The position numbers and the translations under genes are program-made. A stretch of DNA of 64,000 nt from Paraburkholderia antibiotica (GTDB taxonomy: Bacteria; Pseudomonadota; Gammaproteobacteria; Burkholderiales; Burkholderiaceae): NCBI RefSeq assembly GCF_012927125.1, contig NZ_JABBFZ010000003.1, positions 186,001 through 250,000 on the forward strand. Direction: 5' to 3'. The notes beneath the pieces are model-generated. The model ran no database searches, was not told the DNA's origin, and saw only the letters and a program-made list of their open reading frames with translations. The first letter of the stretch is position 1, and each line of letters begins with the position of its first letter. This document shows positions 58,969-64,000 of this stretch, one piece after another.

Positions 58969-60186
58969 ATGCCGAATTCCACCACCGTAGCTTCGTCCGT
59001 ACCCTGTCCGATCGTCGAATCGCTCGACGCCATCCTTCCCGAAGAACCGCTGCTGATGATGGGTGCCGGCCCCGTGCCGATTCCCGCCGCGGTTGCGAAG
59101 GCCAACGCGATCGTGATCAACCATCTGGGCGGCACGATGGCGAAGGTGGTGAACCAGGTGAAGACGATGGCGCGCTACGTGTTCCAGACGCAGTCGAAGT
59201 GGGTGCTCGGCGTCGCGGGACCGGGATCGGGCGCGATGGAAATGGCGATTTCCAATCTCGCGTGGGAAGGCACGCGCGTGCTGTGCATCAAGAACGGCTT
59301 CTTCAGCGACCGCATGGGCGAGATGGGCCGGCGCGTCGGCGCGCGCGTGAGTACGCTCGAGGTCGCGGATCGTAGCGTCGCGAGTCTCGAGCAGGTTGCC
59401 GACGCGATCCGTCGCGAGCGTCCCGAGATCGTCACCGTGGTGCAGGGCGAGACCTCGAACACGGTGTGGAATCATCACCTGAAGGACATCGCCGCGCTCG
59501 CGAAAGAGGCGGGCGCGCTCGTGATCGTCGACGCGGTCTGCACGCTCAGCACGATGCCGCTCGAAATGGACGCGTGGGGTATCGACGCGGTGATTACCGG
59601 CGGCCAGAAGGGGCTGTCGTCGATTCCGGGCGTGTCGCTGATCGCGTTCTCCGACGCCGCGTGGGCGCGTGTGAAGGGTCGCGCGGTGCCCAATACGCAC
59701 TGGTGTCTGGATGCGTCGCTCGCGGAAAACTTCTGGCACAACGCCGGCTATCACTACACGGCGCCGGTGTCGGGCGTGCTCGCGCTGCACGAGGCGCTGC
59801 GGCTGGTGTGCGCGGAGACGCTCGAAAAGCGCTTCGCGCGCCATCTGAAGTGCTCGCTCGCGTTGCAGCAGGGGGTGAGCGCGCTCGGCCTGCAACTGTA
59901 TGCGCCGGAAGATTGCCGGCTCAATTCGGTGGTCGGCATCGAGGTGCCGGCGGGGTTGAGTCCTGCCGACGTGTGCGCGCACATCTCGCGTCAGCATGGC
60001 GTGGAAATTTCCGGCTCGTTCGGCTTGCCGATCGTGCGTATCGGTCAGATGGGCGAGCAGTGTCGCGAGCACAACCTGTTTCGCACCGTGCACGCGCTCG
60101 GCCGCACGATGGTCGACCTCGGCGCCAAGGTCGATTTGCCGGCCGGTGTCGCGGCGCTCGAGCGCGGTTTGTCGGAAGGTAAATAA
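58969..60186 (+). CDS. Class V PLP aminotransferase (alanine-glyoxylate/serine-glyoxylate type)
   Basis: A 405-residue fold type I enzyme. PLP lysine in VITGGQKGLSSIPGVSL (near residue 210), with GPGSGAMEMAISNL and VVQGETSNTVWNHHL upstream; these fit the alanine/serine:glyoxylate aminotransferase group. The ATG at 58969 is chosen because the earlier frame start lies before the terminator hairpin. Alanine from asD could be its amino donor, but it has its own transcript and the pairing is an inference. Confidence 0.83.
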   Translation: MPNSTTVASSVPCPIVESLDAILPEEPLLMMGAGPVPIPAAVAKANAIVINHLGGTMAKVVNQVKTMARYVFQTQSKWVLGVAGPGSGAMEMAISNLAWEGTRVLCIKNGFFSDRMGEMGRRVGARVSTLEVADRSVASLEQVADAIRRERPEIVTVVQGETSNTVWNHHLKDIAALAKEAGALVIVDAVCTLSTMPLEMDAWGIDAVITGGQKGLSSIPGVSLIAFSDAAWARVKGRAVPNTHWCLDASLAENFWHNAGYHYTAPVSGVLALHEALRLVCAETLEKRFARHLKCSLALQQGVSALGLQLYAPEDCRLNSVVGIEVPAGLSPADVCAHISRQHGVEISGSFGLPIVRIGQMGEQCREHNLFRTVHALGRTMVDLGAKVDLPAGVAALERGLSEGK

Positions 60187-60708
60187 CGTAATTCAAGCGG
60201 CGCTGCGAATATCATTCGCAGCGCGCGCGTTTTGTGCGATCCAGCACTTTATAGTCTGATAAGAAAGTTTTTTTCCGCCATTATCGCGTCGATTAATTAA
60301 TCGTTCGCAACGCTTTTACATAACAATTAAGCAGACCTTCTAAACCCATACGGAATAAGGTTCCGCGCCTATTTTGTGCGAATTTAACCTTTTCTTACTT
60401 TCTCTTGCTCTCTGTGCGCCGCCGCACGTATCACTGCCAGGTGGGAACGTAGAGTAATTCACGACGAGAGCAGCGCAATGCTCGCGCCGCGGTAAATCGA
60501 AAAGCTCATGATTCGACACACGGCGCGTGCCAGGACGCGCCTGCCGCGCTCATGCTGGATTTCCGCCGAAACACCAGAGCTTGACACGCCAAAGCGCCCC
60601 CGCGAGGCGACAAAAAGGGATTTCTATCCGATTCGACTATCGATCGCGTGGTGACTCGAAGCGTTGTTTCGAGGGACCACGCACGTACGAAGCAAGGAAA
60701 TCGACACT
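60187..60708. other. Leader of the ATP-grasp operon
   Basis: 522 bases without a protein gene. The first 40 bases hold a terminator. The next 150 are distinctly A+T-rich (60240-60420) and likely include the promoter of the downstream operon, but no confident -35/-10 pair could be set. The rest is ordinary composition with AAGGAAA just before the ATP-grasp ATG. Confidence 0.55.
60200..60234 (+). terminator. Terminator of the class V aminotransferase gene
   Basis: GCGCTGCGAAT (60200-60210) and ATTCGCAGCGC (60214-60224) are perfect 11-bp arms around ATC, followed by GCGCG and TTTT, 14 bases after the stop. Confidence 0.8.
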
Positions 60709-61899
60709 ATGGCGAGCGCATACGAGGCAGGGCAATCAGCAGGCGTTATTGTCGGTGCGGAATTAAATGGATTGGGAGTCGCGCGTTCGCTCGCGCGGGC
60801 TCGGATCCCGGTTGTGGCAATCGATACGAGAAGTCGCGCGGGAATGTGGTGCCGTCACGTTCACGCGCATCAGGTGAAAAGTTTTGTCGGAAAGGTTTTC
60901 GTCGACGAGATGATCGAGCTCGGCAAACGCTTCGATTGTCCGCCCGTGCTGATCCTGACCGACGAAGACGCCGTGCATGCCGTGTCGGAGAATCGCGACG
61001 CGTTGGCGCGCTGGTTTCACTTCCGGCTGCCCGTCGACGACACCGTGAAGATGCTGTCGAGCAAGGCGCGTTTTCATGAATTCGCGCAGCGCCATCAGTT
61101 TCCGGTGCCGCGCTCGGTGGTGCTGGACCAGCTTGGCGATATCGGTCGGTTGGCCGAATTGCGCTACCCGTGCGTGCTGAAACCGGACGACAAGCGCAAC
61201 GTGCTGCGCGGCGAGAAGGAGCGCGCGGTGCGCGTCGAGACGCTCGCCGACGCGCGCGATCGGGCGATTGCGATGCTGGCGACGCCGGGCGGCATCATCG
61301 CGCAGGAATGGATCGAAGGGCCCGACAGCAACATCCATTTCACGCTGTTTTATCGCGGTCGGGGCGGCCATATGGTCAGTATGTTCACCGGCCGCAAGGT
61401 GTTGAGCTCGCCGCCCGGGGTTGGCAATACCGCGATCTGCGTGGCCGCGCCCGAAGCGCGCGAGCTGCTCGAGCCGTTGACGCGCTCGTTCGCGGAACAG
61501 GCCGGTTTCGAAGGCATGGGCAGCATCGAATACAAGTGGGACGACAACTATAAGGAGTTCGTGATGGTCGAGCCGACGGTCGGCCGCACGGACTGGCAGG
61601 AGGAAATCGCGACGCTGTGCGGCGTCAACATTCCGCTTGCCGCGTATCGCGATGAACTCGGTTTGCCGCAGTTGCCCGAGCGGGTGAGCCGCGTGCCGGT
61701 CGCCTGGCGCGCGACCTTCGTCGATCGGCCGCCGCCCGAGTTGCTGAGCGCGCGCACGAAGATTTTCGACGGCTACTTTCGCTGGAGCGATCCATTTCCA
61801 GCGCTGCAGCACTATTGCCTGATGAACCCGCTGCGGCGCATGAAACGCAGCTGGAAAAAGGCGATCAGGGCGCCCGAATCGCGCCAGGCGAAAGCCTGA
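60709..61899 (+). CDS. ATP-grasp family carboxylate-amine ligase-like protein
   Basis: A 396-residue ATP-grasp enzyme. A Rossmann-like N-terminal domain (about 10-100; GLGVARSLARARIPVVAID) precedes the grasp fold with LPVDDTVKMLSSKARFHEFAQ, YPCVLKPDD (ATP lysine near residue 165), IIAQEWIEGPDSNIHF and FVMVEPTVGRTDWQEE (metal Glu). It resembles D-aspartate-ligase and carbamoyl-phosphate-synthase-like enzymes that join a carboxylate to an amine. Substrate unknown. It starts an operon: the FAD gene follows after 15 bases. Confidence 0.83.
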   Translation: MASAYEAGQSAGVIVGAELNGLGVARSLARARIPVVAIDTRSRAGMWCRHVHAHQVKSFVGKVFVDEMIELGKRFDCPPVLILTDEDAVHAVSENRDALARWFHFRLPVDDTVKMLSSKARFHEFAQRHQFPVPRSVVLDQLGDIGRLAELRYPCVLKPDDKRNVLRGEKERAVRVETLADARDRAIAMLATPGGIIAQEWIEGPDSNIHFTLFYRGRGGHMVSMFTGRKVLSSPPGVGNTAICVAAPEARELLEPLTRSFAEQAGFEGMGSIEYKWDDNYKEFVMVEPTVGRTDWQEEIATLCGVNIPLAAYRDELGLPQLPERVSRVPVAWRATFVDRPPPELLSARTKIFDGYFRWSDPFPALQHYCLMNPLRRMKRSWKKAIRAPESRQAKA

Positions 61900-61914
61900 C
61901 TGGAGACCAGAAAA

Positions 61915-63168
61915 ATGTCCTTGACCGACACCATCATCATAGGCGCGGGGCCTTACGGGTTGTCTCTGGCCGCGCATCTGAAAGCCGCGGGCGTCGCTCA
62001 CCAGATTCTCGGCGAGCCGATGGGCGCGTGGCGCCACTACATGCCGCCGGGCATGCTGCTGCGCTCCGAAGCGTTCGCGTCGAGCCTGCAGGCGCCGCGC
62101 GCGGGTTTCACTCTCGAAGATTATTGTCGTTTGAAAGGGCTGCCTTACCGGCCGCTCGGCATGGCGTTGCCGCTCGAAACGTTCGTTCAGTACGGCTTGT
62201 GGTTCCAGGCGAATCTGGTCGGCGAAACCCAGACGGCCGACGTGCTGTCGCTGCGGCGCGTCGGCGATGAATTCCAGCTGTCGCTGAGCGACGGTCGCAC
62301 GCTCGCCGCGCGCAAGGTCGTGATCGCGCTCGGGCTGAAGGGTTTTGCGCAAACGCCGCCGGCGCTGCAAGGTTTGCCGGCGCGCTATGCGTCGCATTCG
62401 GAGCGCTACGGCAATCTCGACTGGGCGCGCGGCATGGACATCGCCATCGTCGGCGGCGGGCAGTCGGCGTTGGGGCTGTCGGCGTTGCTCAACGAACTCG
62501 GCGCACGCGCGCACGTGCTGATGCGCGAAAGCCACGTGATCTGGCATGAGCGGCCGCAGGGCGGTCGCCGTCTGCTGTCGCGCATCAAGACGCCCGACGC
62601 GGGGCTCGGGCGCGGCTGGCGCTCGCTGTTCCTGTCCGAATGTCCGGGTCTGTTTCATATGCTCGACCCGGCGCGGCGCAGGCAGATCATGGATCACTCG
62701 TACGGCGCGTCCGGCGCATGGTGGTTGCGCGATCGCGTGCTCGGCAAGGTGCAGTTGTCGCATCGCACCGAGCTTCGCGGTGCCGCGATCGAGAACGAAC
62801 GCGTGGTGCTGCGCGTACTCAGCGACGGCAAGGAAGCGAGCGTGAGCGCCGATCATGTGATCGCCGCGACCGGCTTTCGGACCGACATGCGCCAGCACGC
62901 GTTTCTGTCGAAAGAGCTGGCGGATGCGATATCGAACCAGGGCGGCATGCCCGATCTGAGCGCGCACTACGAGACCCGCGTGAGTGGCCTGTATGTGATC
63001 GGGCCCGCGTCCGCGCACAGCTTCGGGCCCGTGATGCGATTCGTCTATGGAACCAAGCACGCGTCGCCGACGGTGGCGCGCCACCTCACGGGCTCGTTGA
63101 AAGCGGGGACACGTCAGCGCGCGTGGCCCGCCGCGCACGCGCCATTGCCGGAGCGTTCAGGTGAGTAA
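61915..63168 (+). CDS. FAD/NAD(P)-binding oxidoreductase (flavin monooxygenase-like)
   Basis: A 417-residue two-dinucleotide-fold protein. FAD site IIIGAGPYGLSLAAHLKAAG (about 7-26), NADP site IAIVGGGQSALGLSALLNELGA (near residues 180-200) and the ATGFRTD block near the end, the layout of flavin-dependent and N-hydroxylating monooxygenases. The middle has GRRLLSRIKTPDAGLGRGWRS. Substrate unknown. Placed between ATP-grasp and polysaccharide deacetylase genes, overlapping the latter by 8 bases. Confidence 0.8.
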   Translation: MSLTDTIIIGAGPYGLSLAAHLKAAGVAHQILGEPMGAWRHYMPPGMLLRSEAFASSLQAPRAGFTLEDYCRLKGLPYRPLGMALPLETFVQYGLWFQANLVGETQTADVLSLRRVGDEFQLSLSDGRTLAARKVVIALGLKGFAQTPPALQGLPARYASHSERYGNLDWARGMDIAIVGGGQSALGLSALLNELGARAHVLMRESHVIWHERPQGGRRLLSRIKTPDAGLGRGWRSLFLSECPGLFHMLDPARRRQIMDHSYGASGAWWLRDRVLGKVQLSHRTELRGAAIENERVVLRVLSDGKEASVSADHVIAATGFRTDMRQHAFLSKELADAISNQGGMPDLSAHYETRVSGLYVIGPASAHSFGPVMRFVYGTKHASPTVARHLTGSLKAGTRQRAWPAAHAPLPERSGE

Positions 63169-64000
63169 GTCATTTGCAGCAGGTGCCCGCGCGCGCCTCG
63201 CCGACACCTATCGCGGCCCCCGCATGAAGCGCGGCAAGGCCCTCGTCAAGGAACTACTGGCAGGGCTCGTGGTGGCTTCGGGGCTCGCGTGGCTCACGCG
63301 TGTGCTGCTGTGGCGCGACCGCGTCGCCGTGCTGCTCTATCACGATCCCGATCCGGACACGCTCGACCGTCACCTGACCTATCTGAAGACGCTGTGCGAG
63401 CTCGTGCCGTTGACCGACGTCGGCGTGCCCGGCAACGGCCGCCGGCGCGCGGCGATCACGCTCGACGACGGCCATGTGGGCAACGCGCAACTACTGCCGG
63501 TGTTCGTCAAGCACAACGTGCGGCCGACGATCTTCCTGTGCAGCCGCATCGTCGGGCGCGCGCGCAGTCACTGGTGGCTGCATCCGGGTTCGTTGCGCGC
63601 GGGCCACGAGCGCCTGAAACACATGACGAACGACGAGCGCCTCGCCGCGCTCGCCGCGCAGGGCTATCTGCAGGATGGCGACGATCGCGCGACCGGTTTG
63701 TCGGTCGAGCAGATGGAGGCGATGCGCGAACACATCGATTTTCAGGCGCATACGCGCTTCCATCCGATCCTCACGCAGTGCAGCGACGCCGAGAGCGCGA
63801 CCGAAATCACCGAATGCCGCCATGAAATCGAGGCGCTGCTGCGGCAGCCGTGCGAGCACTTCGCTTACCCGAACGGCAACTATGGCGAGCGCGAGGTCGA
63901 GTTCGTCAGGGCGGCGGGATTCAAAAGCGCGCGCACCTGCGATATCGGCTGGAACGATCAGCATACCGATCCGTTCCGGCTGCGCACGATCATCATCGAC
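63161..64000 (+). CDS. Polysaccharide deacetylase family protein (partial, runs off the window)
   Basis: At least 280 residues; the stop is outside the window. The GTG at 63161 has GGAG seven bases upstream and overlaps the previous stop by 8 bases; an internal ATG lies at 63224. A transmembrane anchor (LLAGLVVASGLAWLTRVLLW, about 33-53) precedes the NodB domain: VAVLLYHDPDPD, TLDDG (metal Asp; usually TFDDG) and HTRFHP (HxxxH). FAYPNGNY is the third motif. It should remove N-acetyl groups from a surface polysaccharide at the membrane. Confidence 0.87.
   Translation, partial: MSKSFAAGARARLADTYRGPRMKRGKALVKELLAGLVVASGLAWLTRVLLWRDRVAVLLYHDPDPDTLDRHLTYLKTLCELVPLTDVGVPGNGRRRAAITLDDGHVGNAQLLPVFVKHNVRPTIFLCSRIVGRARSHWWLHPGSLRAGHERLKHMTNDERLAALAAQGYLQDGDDRATGLSVEQMEAMREHIDFQAHTRFHPILTQCSDAESATEITECRHEIEALLRQPCEHFAYPNGNYGEREVEFVRAAGFKSARTCDIGWNDQHTDPFRLRTIIID

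Noticed and set aside
60763..63138. A 791-codon frame antisense to the ATP-grasp and FAD genes
   Set aside because: Arg/His-rich shadow with no start signals.

Overview
The window is a high-G+C betaproteobacterial chromosome segment, almost certainly from Burkholderia sensu lato and most like Paraburkholderia. The evidence is the gene order (hrcA end, hemH, S4 protein, grpE, dnaK, dnaJ, pabB; hda/HAD/pcnB/folK/dgk/panB; ybgC-tolQRAB-pal-cpoB; glyA-nrdR) and protein sequences that closely match that group. It is mostly vertically inherited core genome. I see no insertion sequence, integrase, prophage or CRISPR array.

Layout. 1-8544: end of hrcA, ferrochelatase, an S4 RNA-binding protein, the grpE-dnaK-dnaJ chaperone set with sigma-32 type promoters, and a fused PabB-PabC protein for folate synthesis. 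8812-14073 (minus): a tightly packed run hda, HAD hydrolase, pcnB, folK, deoxynucleoside kinase, panB. 14370-15425: purM. 15664-18833 (minus): miaA and mutL. 19028-22283: a DedA protein, an MscS channel, a small membrane protein and an outer-membrane barrel protein. 22284-23452 is a poorly coding stretch with a broken-looking small gene beside tRNA-Lys. 23761-29295 (minus): the complete tol-pal operon with ybgC.

29548-38244: an SDR oxidoreductase, glyA under a ZTP riboswitch with a clear promoter, nrdR, a five-gene minor-pilin operon, a DUF3318/YqjE/YqjD-like envelope trio and a 1-Cys peroxiredoxin. 38418-45836: gcdH with a divergent IclR regulator and palindromic operators, a degenerate EAL protein, then an aromatic-acid MFS carrier with hmgA and fahA for homogentisate (tyrosine/phenylalanine) breakdown. 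45971-53080: a Gly/Ser-tethered beta-propeller lipoprotein, two MFS carriers, a crotonase, an unknown protein and a D-lactate dehydrogenase.

53534-58823: two tandem AspT-type antiporters followed by aspartate 4-decarboxylase, which together could run an aspartate:alanine exchange cycle that generates proton motive force; a class V aminotransferase follows behind a terminator. 60709-64000: an operon running off the window edge with an ATP-grasp ligase, an FAD-dependent oxidoreductase and a membrane-anchored polysaccharide deacetylase. This looks like the start of a surface-glycan or modified-metabolite locus and is the best candidate for something undescribed. All calls come from reading the sequence; no database search was run.
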